This document shows positions 20,501 through 28,529 of a DNA stretch of 64,000 nucleotides, piece after piece. Origin of the DNA: Pseudomonas sp. QTF5 (GTDB lineage: Bacteria > Pseudomonadota > Gammaproteobacteria > Pseudomonadales > Pseudomonadaceae); NCBI RefSeq assembly GCF_000512695.2, contig NZ_AZRW02000006.1, positions 124,001-188,000 of the forward strand, read 5' to 3'. Positions within the stretch are counted from its first letter, which is position 1; each line of letters opens with the position of its first letter. A model generated the notes under the pieces. It made no database searches. It saw only the letters and a program-made list of their open reading frames with translations, and had not been told where the DNA came from. A program made the translations under genes and the position numbers.

Positions 20501-20632
20501 CCGACCCTGAACGCGGTCGTCAATGACGCAACCCGCAAGATCGTGAACGACTCCGCTGGTGGCGTGACCACTCTGGTGGAAAAGTCTGGTGGCGGCAGCG
20601 GCCGTCGCATTATGTGGCGACAAATACAGTAA
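17510..20632 (+). CDS. pilY1: Type IV pilus tip adhesin / biogenesis factor PilY1
   Basis: 1040 residues, around 120 shorter than P. aeruginosa PilY1. Signal peptide to about residue 30 (LFCGAALSLYLAAPTYA), an N-terminal von Willebrand A-like region starting NVMLLLDDSKGMNSIIW, and a C-terminal PilC/PilY1 beta-propeller (from about residue 540: LLGDIINSPLVLAGP, YVVDIRDGTLIKKI, AYGGDLKGRLWKFDM). A calcium loop DTNADGTVD near residue 975 fits the DxDxNxxxD type known to control retraction. The MIDAS-like motif is degenerate (DDSKG instead of DxSGS). GGAG 7 bases before ATG 17510. Confidence 0.9.
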   Translation: MRSTETRTGWRRWLLKLFCGAALSLYLAAPTYAFTPSDSPLLNAVAVAPNVMLLLDDSKGMNSIIWAAGFDPTVARTPVTICLSNGSCNKGRELDVADGNIPLSSLNHGTCSKAGWYGFYMNSVSGLDSLCLNLPDPVGSEDTLYTAKYLSYLLSLANNADRDFTDGSIPNDYRMNVARNVSKTLVTSNRSLRIGLATFNLAVGYHKDDGGYIARSISDLSAVSGSVTQAQADTNYNALIAGIDELSAQAHVPLAEAYYEVTRYFRGMAPYNNSMVTTYTSPIQYRCQRNYGVVITGGLPTFDHTFPTDDPLGPSRLPNWDGISSNDGANPVGDKEGDTFYLDDIAKFAFDIDMRSTGTDITGKGWNALDFPKQNLNTYTVGFTTANQMLSDAASYGQGKYYQATDGAGLNSALSSALSDITAKAGSGGSGVTNGTTLTSNSSYFQTSYDTKDWHGTIKSLGFTSAGMVNTAAVLWTTDTTIVPGATAPTYQSWNTETNAAVTLAYGNFSPAQQISLNQSLPIGITGSDLVEWSKGINKTGLKTRSVLLGDIINSPLVLAGPTDKTASDLAGDTTYSTYLATKAANMNSSLVVNANDGFVNVINSANGVRRYGYMPSSVLPSLRYIAEPTYINGVSHKYLVDGQLGVFDAQLDSTWKTLAIGGTGAGGKTFYALQLFDASAGNVTRALWEISAPATANTANVFNDLGYAYARPEVARLADGRWAAFISNGYGSNSGVAALYVVDIRDGTLIKKIVVDSTETTNGLSSVKLRVNSQNVVQAAYGGDLKGRLWKFDMSGATTDTWGLAFSSKPLFTTAGGATQPISVQPLLADHASGGKEVFFGTGKLNETADKTNKDLQAFYAVWDAEGGAGQITTSSLQAQAVTGVFSGSTGQFITTSQNEVTYPAKKGWYLPLVYNNVLTGERVINQATLVSGRIVFTTASMDSTDPCASFGTGKLVELDAFSGKMLNYAVLDTNADGTVDSTDTISSGVIFTGGIPTLNAVVNDATRKIVNDSAGGVTTLVEKSGGGSGRRIMWRQIQ

Positions 20633-20646
20633 GTGAGAGTTGAGGC

Positions 20647-21048
20647 ATGCGCAGATCCAACCGAGGTTTTACCCTGATCGAAATCATGATCGTGATTGCG
20701 ATCATCGGGATCGTCATCACTATTGGCTACCCGAGCCTCACCGAGTACGTAAAAAAGGGCCGCCGTACTGAAGTGGCCGGGCTGCTTTCCGAGCAGGCAC
20801 AGATCCTTGAGCGCTTCTATTCGAAGAATAATGTCTACACCAATGCCACCGGTCTGAGCGCCGGCAATGACTTCTATACCATCACCCCGACCCTGACCGA
20901 TCAGACCTTCCTGCTGACGGCAACACGCAAGGCCGGTTCGTCCATGGCGAACGACAAATGTGGGAATTTCACTCTCACCAACACCGGCGTCAGAAGCATG
21001 GTCAATGCCACGTCCGGCCTGACCACTAAGGATTGCTGGGGTCGCTGA
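20647..21048 (+). CDS. pilE: Type IV pilus minor pilin PilE
   Basis: 133 residues. Leader MRRSNRG, then FTLIEIMIVIAIIGIVITIGYPSLTEYVKKGRRTEV with Glu+5. C-terminal disulfide loop candidates are Cys in NDKCGNFTL and the terminal TTKDCWGR. Follows pilY1 after 14 bases; there is no pilY2 between them. Distinguished from the major pilin pilA at 55157 by its place in the minor pilin operon. Confidence 0.87.
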   Translation: MRRSNRGFTLIEIMIVIAIIGIVITIGYPSLTEYVKKGRRTEVAGLLSEQAQILERFYSKNNVYTNATGLSAGNDFYTITPTLTDQTFLLTATRKAGSSMANDKCGNFTLTNTGVRSMVNATSGLTTKDCWGR

Positions 21049-21104
21049 GTTTATTTTTCGGGCGCCCTTTGCGCCCTCTGTCTATTGAACGGTTGGATCA
21101 GAAC

Positions 21105-22205
21105 ATGAGCAGGCAACAGCAAGTGGTGATTGTCGGCGGCGGGGTGATTGGCCTGCTGACGGCGTTCAATCTCGCGTCCGAAGTGCAGAACGTCGTGCTG
21201 CTGGACCGCTCGAATGTCGGTCAGGAGTCGTCCTGGGCCGGTGGCGGGATCGTCTCGCCCCTCTACCCGTGGCGTTATAGCCCGGCGGTCACTGCGTTGG
21301 CTCATTGGTCCCAGGATTTTTATCCACAGCTGGCGGAGCGTTTGTTCGCCGCCACTGGCGTCGATCCTGAAGTTCACACCACCGGGTTGTATTGGCTGGA
21401 CCTGGATGACGAAGCCGAAGCGCTCGCCTGGGCCAAACGGGAAAACCGTCCGCTGCGGGCTGTGGATATCTCTGCGGCACACGATGCGGTGCCGGTATTG
21501 GGCGCCGGTTTTTCGCGGGCGATTTACATGGCCGATGTGGCCAACGTGCGTAATCCTCGGCTGGTGAAATCCCTCAAGGCCGCTTTGCTGGCGCTGCCGA
21601 ACGTGACGATTCATGAGCAATGCGAGGTCAGCGGGTTTATCCGTGAAGGCGCTGCGGTGGTCGGGGTACAGACCTCGATAGGGGCCATTCGGGGTGATGA
21701 GGTGGTTTTGACGGCGGGGGCCTGGAGTGGGGACTTGCTGAAAAAACTGGGTCTGGAGCTGCCGGTCGAGCCGGTCAAAGGTCAGATGATTCTCTACAAG
21801 TGCGCGGCGAATTTCCTTCCGAGCATGGTCCTTGCCAAGGGGCGTTATGCCATTCCTCGGCGTGATGGGCACATTCTGATCGGCAGTACGCTGGAGCATG
21901 AAGGCTTCGACAAGACGCCGACCGACACCGCGCTGGAAAGCCTGAAGGCCTCGGCGGTGGAGTTGATTCCGGCGCTGGCGGATGCCGAAGTGGTGGGGCA
22001 TTGGGCCGGGTTACGGCCGGGGTCGCCGGAAGGGATTCCCTATATTGGCCGGGTGCCGGGGTTTGACGGGCTCTGGCTCAACTGCGGGCATTACCGTAAC
22101 GGGCTGGTGCTGGCGCCGGCCTCGTGTCAGTTGTTTGCGGATGTGATGCTGGGGCGGTCGCCGATTATCGATCCTGCGCCGTATGCACCGGCTGGGCGGA
22201 TCTGA
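21105..22205 (+). CDS. thiO: Glycine oxidase ThiO (FAD-dependent)
   Basis: 366 residues. FAD-binding Rossmann motif VVIVGGGVIGLLTAFNLA at residue 7, SSWAGGGIVSPLYPW near 48, and a C-terminal DAO block (GHWAGLRPGSPEGIPYIG and NCGHYRNGLVLAPAS). Oxidises glycine to iminoglycine for the thiazole moiety of thiamine. ATG 21105 is used because upstream residues are not conserved. Located between pilE and pilRS, as PA4548 is. Confidence 0.9.
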   Translation: MSRQQQVVIVGGGVIGLLTAFNLASEVQNVVLLDRSNVGQESSWAGGGIVSPLYPWRYSPAVTALAHWSQDFYPQLAERLFAATGVDPEVHTTGLYWLDLDDEAEALAWAKRENRPLRAVDISAAHDAVPVLGAGFSRAIYMADVANVRNPRLVKSLKAALLALPNVTIHEQCEVSGFIREGAAVVGVQTSIGAIRGDEVVLTAGAWSGDLLKKLGLELPVEPVKGQMILYKCAANFLPSMVLAKGRYAIPRRDGHILIGSTLEHEGFDKTPTDTALESLKASAVELIPALADAEVVGHWAGLRPGSPEGIPYIGRVPGFDGLWLNCGHYRNGLVLAPASCQLFADVMLGRSPIIDPAPYAPAGRI

Positions 22206-22249
22206 CCGAGTGATCTTTGTTGTCGGCCGGATTGCCCGCGAAGGGGTCC

Positions 22250-23590
22250 TCAATCCAAACCCAATTTCTTAAGTCGATAACGCATCGACCGAAACGACAG
22301 ATTCAATCGCTGAGCCGCAGCCGTGCGGTTCCAGCGGGTTTCTTCCAGGGCCTGGAGGATGAGTTTGCGTTCGACGTTTTCCAGATAGGCTTCCAGATTG
22401 TCGATTTGCGTCAGGTCCGGCACACCGCCGTCCGGGTTGCAGTTGCCTTCGGCCAGCCGCAGGTCGCTGGTTTCGATTTGTTTGTTCTCGCACAAGGTGT
22501 GTGCCCGTTCGAGCATGTTCTCCAATTCCCGCACGTTCCCTGGAAAACGATAGCTTTTCAGTGCGTCGAGGGCTTGCGGGTGGAGTTTTGCGGCGGGTTG
22601 GCCAGTGCCGGTCGCCAGTCGCTTGAGCATATTGTTGGCCAGAAGCTCAATGTCGTCGCGGCGTTCGCGCAAGGGTGGCACCCGCAACTCGATCACATTG
22701 AGGCGGTAGTACAAATCCTGGCGAAAGCGTTCGGCGGCGACTTCGGCATTGAGGTCCTTGTGCGTGGCGCAGAGGATGCGCACATCGACCACGGTTTCCT
22801 GCTGGCCACCGATGCTGCGCACGGCTTTCTCTTGAATTGCCCGCAAAAGTTTGACCTGCATCGCCAGCGGCAGGTCTGCGACTTCATCGAGGAACAAAGT
22901 GCCGCCATGAGCGGCCTGGAACAGCCCGGGTTTGTCTTCGATGGCGCCGCTGAAACTGCCTTTGCGATGGCCGAAAAATTCACTTTCCATTAATTCCGAC
23001 GGGATAGCCCCGCAGTTCACCGGCACGAACGGTCGGCTGGCGCGTGGGCCTTGCTCGTGGATCAGCCGGGCGACCAATTCTTTGCCGCTGCCGGACTCGC
23101 CGCTGATGTACACCGGGGCCTGGCTGCGGGCCAGTTTGTCGATTTGTTTGCGCAGGCTACGCATCGGCAGTGAGTCACCCAGCAGCCGACGGTCGATGGC
23201 GCTGCTGGCGCCGCCCGGCGCAGGCAAACTCAGCGCGCTGATGACCAGTTCGCGCAGACGGGTGAGGTCGACCGGTTTGGTCAGAAAATCGAAGGCGCCG
23301 GCCTTGAGGGCGTTGATTGCTGTCTCCAGGCTGCCGTAGGCGGTGATCATCGCCACTGGCACTTGCGCATAACGCTGCTGGATGTGCTGTACCAGCGCCA
23401 GACCGGTGCCGTCGGGCAGGCGCATGTCGGTCAGGCACAGGTCGAACGTCTCCCGTGCCAGCAGTGCTTGCGCTTCTGCGAGGTTGCGGGCACTGAAGGT
23501 GTCGAGTTTCATCCGTCCCAGGGTGATTTCCAGGAGTTCGCGGATATCCGGCTCATCGTCGACGATCAGGATTTTTTGCCGTGGGCTCAT
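22250..23590 (-). CDS. pilR: Sigma-54 response regulator PilR
   Basis: 446 residues. Receiver domain (KILIVDDEPDIRELL, phosphorylated Asp in CLTDMRLPDG, Lys in LTKPVD), AAA+ domain with Walker A GESGSGKE near 170 and GTLFLDEVADLPL, and C-terminal Fis-type HTH (RTAAAQRLNLSFRSMRYRLKKLGL). The sigma-54 contact loop reads GSFSGA rather than GAFTGA. Activates pilA transcription, whose promoter at 55093 fits sigma-54. ATG 23590 opens the receiver domain; downstream of pilS by 2 bases. Confidence 0.93.
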   Translation of the reverse strand: MSPRQKILIVDDEPDIRELLEITLGRMKLDTFSARNLAEAQALLARETFDLCLTDMRLPDGTGLALVQHIQQRYAQVPVAMITAYGSLETAINALKAGAFDFLTKPVDLTRLRELVISALSLPAPGGASSAIDRRLLGDSLPMRSLRKQIDKLARSQAPVYISGESGSGKELVARLIHEQGPRASRPFVPVNCGAIPSELMESEFFGHRKGSFSGAIEDKPGLFQAAHGGTLFLDEVADLPLAMQVKLLRAIQEKAVRSIGGQQETVVDVRILCATHKDLNAEVAAERFRQDLYYRLNVIELRVPPLRERRDDIELLANNMLKRLATGTGQPAAKLHPQALDALKSYRFPGNVRELENMLERAHTLCENKQIETSDLRLAEGNCNPDGGVPDLTQIDNLEAYLENVERKLILQALEETRWNRTAAAQRLNLSFRSMRYRLKKLGLD

Positions 23591-23592
23591 GT

Positions 23593-25182
23593 TCAACTTT
23601 GTTTCCGTCCGTGAGCAAAGGTGATGCGAAAGCAGCCGCCGCCTTGGCGTGGTTTGAAGTCTAGGCGGGCTTGATTGCTTTCGCACAGCTCACGGGACAG
23701 ATAAAGCCCCAGGCCAGTACCCTGGCTGCTGGTGGTGAAGAACGGTTCGAACAAATGCGTGCGCTGGTCCGGCGCCACGCCGGGGCCATCGTCCAGGACT
23801 TCAAGGGTCGGCAACTGGCTGTCCGGGTCGACAAACAGTTCGAGCCAGGCCTGCGCCTGATCGTGGTTCAGGGCGCTGTGGCGCCAGGCGTTGCGCAATA
23901 GATTGTCGAGAATCTGGGTCAGTTGATTCGGATCCATCAGGGTTTTGAAGTCTCCCGAACCGATGCGCAGGTGAATCTGCTGACGCTCGGTCGTCCCTTC
24001 GCGGGTTTCGGCGATGAAGTGCTCCAGCCACGGCCGCAGATCAAGCCGTTGCGGCTCGGTTTGCTGGCGGCGGGACAGTTGCAGGACGTTTTCGATTACC
24101 CGATTCATGCGCTGAGAGTGGTCTTGAATAATCTGCGTCAGACGCCGATCCGTGCTGTTCAGTTCCTCGGATTCCTGCAGCAATTGCGCGGCGTGACTGA
24201 CGGCGCCCAGTGGATTGCGGATCTCATGGGCAATACCGGCGGTCAGGCGACCGAGGGCGGCGAGTTTCAGTTGCTGGGCTTGTTGAGCGATTTGGGCGAG
24301 GTCTTCGAGAAAGACCAGCGTCTGGTGGTGCGGGCTTTGGTCCAGGGCTATGAAGCTCGGTTGCAGCTCCAGGCCATTGCTGGCGATTTTCAGGCTTTGC
24401 GGGCGCAAAGTCGGATTGTTGAACCACAGTTGGAGCCGCTCGACCAACGGCATCGAATGATCGTCGATCAACTGCCCATCCAGTTTTTCCCGCCCCAGCA
24501 AGGTCAGGGCGCTGTGATTGGCCAGTTGTACCCGCCGCTGCTCGTCGAGCACCAGAATGCCTGTGCGCATGCGTTGCAGGATTAGTGCATTGAGGGCTTC
24601 GAGGCCGAGTACTTCGCTGGCCCGCTGCTCGGCCAGGGTTTCGCTGACTTCCAGTCGTCGGACCAGACCTTGCACCAGCAATGCTGCGGCAAAACACAGG
24701 GCACCGAGGGTGCCGACTTGCAGGTAATCGCTGGCGCTGGCGGGATGGCTGACGCTCAGTAGGAAGCTCAAACCCACGATGCCGAGGGCCCCGACCGCGG
24801 CGATCAGCAAGCCAATATGCCCGCGCAGCAGAGTATTGCCGATGGCCACAGACACGATCAACAAGTTGCCAATGGCGCTGGCCACACCCCCCGCCGCGTA
24901 GAACAGGCCGCACAGCAGCAAGACATCGACCAGCGTCAGGCTGAACAACTGCGCCGGGCGCCGGGCGTTTCCCAGAAAGACCACCAGCAGGATATTCAGC
25001 ACCAGGTACGACCAGCTGCCATTGCGCAGCAGGTCGTCATTGGCGAACGTCAGCAACTGGTTGTCCATGTTGCTGGAGATCAACAGCACCAGGGTGATGC
25101 CGACGCTTAAGCGGTAGAGGTGATAGAGGCGCAGCAGTCGCAGGGCCTGTTTGTTGCCGGGACTGGACGTCTCAGTGATCAC
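23593..25182 (-). CDS. pilS: Sensor histidine kinase PilS
   Basis: 529 residues from GTG 25182. Six hydrophobic segments in residues 20-180, a PAS-like region (GILVLDEQRRVQLANHSALTLLG), H-box GIAHEIRNPLGAVSHAAQLL with the phospho-His, N-box RNAWRHS, and G boxes LDDGPGVAPD and GTGLGLYLSREL. Partner of PilR; senses pilin level in the inner membrane in P. aeruginosa. Longer frame from TTG 25236 exists. The chosen start overlaps the stop of the PP0621-family gene by 11 bases, suggesting coupling, and gives nearly the P. aeruginosa length (530). Confidence 0.9.
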   Translation of the reverse strand: MITETSSPGNKQALRLLRLYHLYRLSVGITLVLLISSNMDNQLLTFANDDLLRNGSWSYLVLNILLVVFLGNARRPAQLFSLTLVDVLLLCGLFYAAGGVASAIGNLLIVSVAIGNTLLRGHIGLLIAAVGALGIVGLSFLLSVSHPASASDYLQVGTLGALCFAAALLVQGLVRRLEVSETLAEQRASEVLGLEALNALILQRMRTGILVLDEQRRVQLANHSALTLLGREKLDGQLIDDHSMPLVERLQLWFNNPTLRPQSLKIASNGLELQPSFIALDQSPHHQTLVFLEDLAQIAQQAQQLKLAALGRLTAGIAHEIRNPLGAVSHAAQLLQESEELNSTDRRLTQIIQDHSQRMNRVIENVLQLSRRQQTEPQRLDLRPWLEHFIAETREGTTERQQIHLRIGSGDFKTLMDPNQLTQILDNLLRNAWRHSALNHDQAQAWLELFVDPDSQLPTLEVLDDGPGVAPDQRTHLFEPFFTTSSQGTGLGLYLSRELCESNQARLDFKPRQGGGCFRITFAHGRKQS

Positions 25183-25405
25183 TGGAGTCCGGGCCTTGCT
25201 CAAGATGAGCCTGGCTGCAATACCACTGCTGTTCAAGTCTCAGCGCGCGGTCGCGGGGCAGGTGTACGCCGCAATGAGCACAGCGAACCATGGGCGGAGC
25301 GTCTTGCTCGCGCGGTGTATTGGCAACCGAAGCCGGGCCCTTGAATTTTCGCCAGAGCCATACCGCAGCAGCAATCAGGGCGATCCAGAACAATAAACGA
25401 AGCAT
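25172..25405 (-). CDS. PP0621 family protein, small zinc-finger-like membrane protein
   Basis: 77 residues. One N-terminal membrane segment (LLFWIALIAAAVWLWRKF) and a C-terminal cysteine cluster CAHCGVHLPRD...WYCSQAHLE that looks like a treble-clef/MYM-type zinc site. Found directly upstream of pilS in pseudomonads. It overlaps pilS, so is likely cotranscribed with pilSR. Function unknown. Confidence 0.8.
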   Translation of the reverse strand: MLRLLFWIALIAAAVWLWRKFKGPASVANTPREQDAPPMVRCAHCGVHLPRDRALRLEQQWYCSQAHLEQGPDSSDH

Positions 25406-25499
25406 GGTGAGCTGCTTTTTGATTAATGAAATGGCAGTTTAGCCAAGGACAGGTCAGGCGCACAGCGCAATGCGCCCAACCCTGAAATCCGGCAACAAA

Positions 25500-25523
25500 A
25501 AAGGCGCCTCGAAAGGCGCCTTC
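25500..25523 (-). terminator. Terminator of bamD
   Basis: On the minus strand GGCGCCTTTCGAGGCGCC followed by TTTTTT, 19 bases past the bamD stop. Perfect stem. Confidence 0.85.
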
Positions 25524-25541
25524 TCGGCACAATCCCCAGCG

Positions 25542-26564
25542 TCAGTCGAACACGCCGAAAGTCATGTAGCTGAACCACGAGCGGTCGGCGTTGTTGGCTT
25601 CGGACTCGTGCTGCTCTTCTTCGATCACATCGCCGTTTTCATCTTTAGGCTTGAGTTCGTTCGGAATAGCGTCCTTGGCATCCTGGAACTGCTTCTGCAC
25701 GTCCTGGTTGGCGCGGGTTTCGCCCGGCGGCAGTGGCGGACGGGATTCGATCAGGCCCAGGGTGGCCTTGCTCAGCCACGAACGGTTATCGGCTTCATCC
25801 CTCGATGGCACAAATTGACCGTCCACCAGGCTTGGGTGATTCGGGTAGTTGAGCTTCAGGGTTTCGAGGCTGGTTGCGGCCAGTTCGTCCAGGTGCAGAC
25901 GCTGGTAGGCTTCAGTCATCACCGCCAGGCCGTCACCGACCGAAGGAGTTTCCTGGAAGTTTTCCACCACGTAACGACCACGGTTCGCAGCGGCGACATA
26001 GGCCTGACGGGTCAGGTAATAGTCGGCAACGTGAATTTCGTAGGAAGCCAGCAGGTTGCGCAGGTAGATCATGCGCTGTTTGGCATCCGGCGAGTAACGG
26101 CTGTTCGGGAAGCGGCTGGTCAGCTGGGCGAACTCGTTGTAGGAGTCGCGAGCGGCACCCGGGTCACGCTTGGTCATGTCCAGCGGCAGGAAGCGCGCGA
26201 GCAGGCCAACGTCCTGGTCGAAAGAGGTCAGACCCTTGAGGTAGTAGGCGTAATCGACGTTCGGGTGCTGCGGGTGCAGACGAATGAAACGCTCGGCGGC
26301 GGACTTCGCAGCCTCAGGCTCGGCATTCTTGTAGTTGGCGTAGATGAGCTCGAGTTGAGCCTGATCGGCGTAGCGACCGAACGGATAACGCGACTCCAGG
26401 GCCTTCAGCTTGGCTGTGGCGCTGGTGTAGCTATTGTTGTCCAGATCGTGCTGAGCCTGCTGGTACAGCTCGACTTCGCTCAGGTTTTCGTCTACGACTT
26501 CCTTCGATGAGCAAGCAGCGGTCAATGCGAGGATGGCGATCAGCAGCAGGTGTTTCACTTGCAT
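25542..26564 (-). CDS. bamD: Outer membrane assembly lipoprotein BamD (ComL)
   Basis: 340 residues. Lipoprotein signal [20 protein letters not shown] with the acylated Cys at residue 19, then TPR-like repeats ([68 protein letters not shown]). Component of the BAM complex that inserts beta-barrels into the outer membrane. ATG 26564 is fixed by the lipobox; the frame extends to 26717 without a signal. The acidic C-terminal tail ([23 protein letters not shown]) is Pseudomonas-like. Divergent from rluD. Confidence 0.94.
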   Translation of the reverse strand: MQVKHLLLIAILALTAACSSKEVVDENLSEVELYQQAQHDLDNNSYTSATAKLKALESRYPFGRYADQAQLELIYANYKNAEPEAAKSAAERFIRLHPQHPNVDYAYYLKGLTSFDQDVGLLARFLPLDMTKRDPGAARDSYNEFAQLTSRFPNSRYSPDAKQRMIYLRNLLASYEIHVADYYLTRQAYVAAANRGRYVVENFQETPSVGDGLAVMTEAYQRLHLDELAATSLETLKLNYPNHPSLVDGQFVPSRDEADNRSWLSKATLGLIESRPPLPPGETRANQDVQKQFQDAKDAIPNELKPKDENGDVIEEEQHESEANNADRSWFSYMTFGVFD

Positions 26565-26715
26565 GGCGGCTTGCGTCCCTATGACGGCCGCTGTCTTGGG
26601 CGGGGCCGTCCTGTTATGATGAGCGCCCCGTTGAAAAGCCTCGGGGCAAAAGACGCCGTATTTAACCACAAGCGCGCAGCCGAAACCAAAGGCTGTGCCG
26701 ACGCCTAGTCTGAGC

Positions 26716-27678
26716 ATGTCCGATAAAATTGAACTTCGCGCAGAGGTGCCGTCCGAATTGGGCGGCCAACGCCTCGATCAAGTCGCCGCACAACTATTCG
26801 CTGAGCACTCGCGCTCGCGCCTTTCCGCCTGGATCAAAGACGGCCGCCTGACTGTGGATGGGGCGGTTATCCGCCCGCGAGACATCGTTCACGGTGGTGC
26901 CGTTCTTGAGCTGACTGCCGAGCAGGAAGCTCAAGGCGAATGGATCGCTCAAGACATCGAGCTGGACATCGTCTATGAAGACGACGACATCCTGGTGATC
27001 AACAAGCCTGCGGGCCTGGTGGTGCATCCGGCCGCCGGTCACGCCGATGGCACCTTGCTCAACGCCTTGCTGCACCACGTGCCGGACATCATCAATGTGC
27101 CCCGCGCCGGTATCGTGCATCGCCTGGACAAGGACACCACTGGTCTGATGGTGGTGGCCAAGACCATTCAGGCGCAGACACAGCTTGTCACGCAATTGCA
27201 GAGCCGCAGCGTAAGCCGGATCTACGAGTGCATCGTGATCGGCGTGGTGACGGCCGGCGGCAAGATCAACGCGCCGATCGGTCGCCATGGCCAGCAACGC
27301 CAGCGCATGGCCGTGATGGAAGGTGGCAAGCAAGCCGTCAGCCATTACCGCGTGCTCGAGCGTTTCCGCTCCCACACTCACGTGCGGGTGAAGCTGGAAA
27401 CCGGTCGTACACACCAGATTCGCGTGCACATGGCGCACATCAACTACCCGTTGGTCGGAGACCCTGCCTATGGCGGTCGTTTCCGTATTCCGCCGGCGGC
27501 CAGTGTGACCATGGTCGAATCCTTGAAGAACTTCCCGCGTCAGGCGCTGCATGCGCGGTTCCTGGAGCTGGATCATCCGACCACCGGTAAACGCATGAGC
27601 TGGGAATCGCCACTGCCGGACGATTTCGTCTGGTTGCTGACACTGCTCAAGCAAGACCGCGAGGCGTTCATCGGATGA
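26716..27678 (+). CDS. rluD: 23S rRNA pseudouridine synthase RluD
   Basis: 320 residues. N-terminal S4 RNA-binding domain ([34 protein letters not shown]), then the RluA-type catalytic domain with [15 protein letters not shown] near residue 135 containing the catalytic Asp. Modifies U1911, U1915 and U1917 in helix 69 of 23S rRNA in E. coli. Overlaps pgeF by ATGA. Start ATG 26716 by family alignment; upstream frame to 26695 is possible. Confidence 0.93.
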   Translation: MSDKIELRAEVPSELGGQRLDQVAAQLFAEHSRSRLSAWIKDGRLTVDGAVIRPRDIVHGGAVLELTAEQEAQGEWIAQDIELDIVYEDDDILVINKPAGLVVHPAAGHADGTLLNALLHHVPDIINVPRAGIVHRLDKDTTGLMVVAKTIQAQTQLVTQLQSRSVSRIYECIVIGVVTAGGKINAPIGRHGQQRQRMAVMEGGKQAVSHYRVLERFRSHTHVRVKLETGRTHQIRVHMAHINYPLVGDPAYGGRFRIPPAASVTMVESLKNFPRQALHARFLELDHPTTGKRMSWESPLPDDFVWLLTLLKQDREAFIG

Positions 27679-28400
27679 GTGACTGGCTGATTCCCGACTG
27701 GCCTGCGCCTGCCGGGGTGAAAGCCTGCGTCACCACCCGTGCGGGCGGCGTCAGTCTGGCGCCGTTCGACAGCCTCAACCTCGGCGATCACGTCGACGAC
27801 AGCCCCGACGCTGTCGCCGAAAACCGCCGTCGCCTTACCGATCATTTCTCTATTCAACCGGCCTGGTTAAAGCAGGTTCACGGCATTGTTGTGGCCCAAG
27901 CGGACCCAAGCCTGGTAGCCACTGCCGACGCCAGCTGGACAGCAACACCCGGTATCGCCTGCACCGCGATGACCGCTGATTGCCTGCCGGCGCTGTTTTG
28001 CGACCGCGCCGGCACCCGCGTCGCTGCCGCTCATGCCGGTTGGCGCGGATTGGCGGCGGGTGTGCTGGAAGCGACCCTCGACAGTCTGGCTGTACCGCCT
28101 GCAGACGTGCTGGTCTGGCTCGGCCCGGCCATTGGCCCAAAAGCCTTTGAGGTCGGCCCGGAAGTGCGCGAAACCTTCGTCCAGCAATTGCCTGAAGCCG
28201 CCAAAGCCTTTGTGCCGAGCCAAAACGCCGGCAAGTTCATGGCCGACATCTATGAGCTGGCGCGTTTACGTCTGGCTGCTCGGGGCGTTACCGCTGTTTA
28301 TGGCGGTGGTTTCTGCACCGTGACCGATCCTCGCTTCTTCTCTTTCCGCCGCAGCCCACGCACCGGTCGGTTTGCCTCCCTGATCTGGCTTGAACGCTAA
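27675..28400 (+). CDS. pgeF: Peptidoglycan editing factor PgeF (YfiH, polyphenol oxidase-like)
   Basis: 241 residues. Laccase-like single domain: VTTRAGGVS near residue 17, metal-binding CTAMTADCLPALFCD near 95 and AAAHAGWRGLAAGVLEATL near 117, IGPKAFEVGPEV, and the closing FFSFRRSPRTGRFASLIWL. In E. coli it prevents misincorporation of L-Ser in place of L-Ala in peptidoglycan precursors. Start overlaps the rluD stop (ATGA). Confidence 0.92.
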   Translation: MSDWLIPDWPAPAGVKACVTTRAGGVSLAPFDSLNLGDHVDDSPDAVAENRRRLTDHFSIQPAWLKQVHGIVVAQADPSLVATADASWTATPGIACTAMTADCLPALFCDRAGTRVAAAHAGWRGLAAGVLEATLDSLAVPPADVLVWLGPAIGPKAFEVGPEVRETFVQQLPEAAKAFVPSQNAGKFMADIYELARLRLAARGVTAVYGGGFCTVTDPRFFSFRRSPRTGRFASLIWLER

Positions 28401-28430
28401 CGTTCTCTGATCTACATCAACTGTACGACG

Positions 28431-28459
28431 CTTGAATCTCCCAGAATCGACCGCATCTA
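28431..28459 (+). promoter_or_regulatory. Sigma-32 heat-shock promoter candidate for clpB
   Basis: CTTGAA (28431-28436), 14-bp spacer, CCGCATCTA (28451-28459), compared with CTTGAA and CCCCATnTA of RpoH promoters. The -10 region overlaps a small inverted repeat ACCGC/GCGGT (28450-28466). The start codon of clpB lies about 70 bases downstream. Confidence 0.65.
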
Positions 28460-28529
28460 TAGCGGTATCTGGCAGGTTTCTTCATTCAGGATGTTTATAG
28501 GTCCGGCCTGCTCAAAAGGAAGGTGACCC

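Noticed and set aside
21060..21076. GGGCGC...GCGCCC hairpin between pilE and thiO as terminator
   Set aside because: The T-rich stretch lies before, not after, the stem on the coding strand, so it is not a standard terminator.
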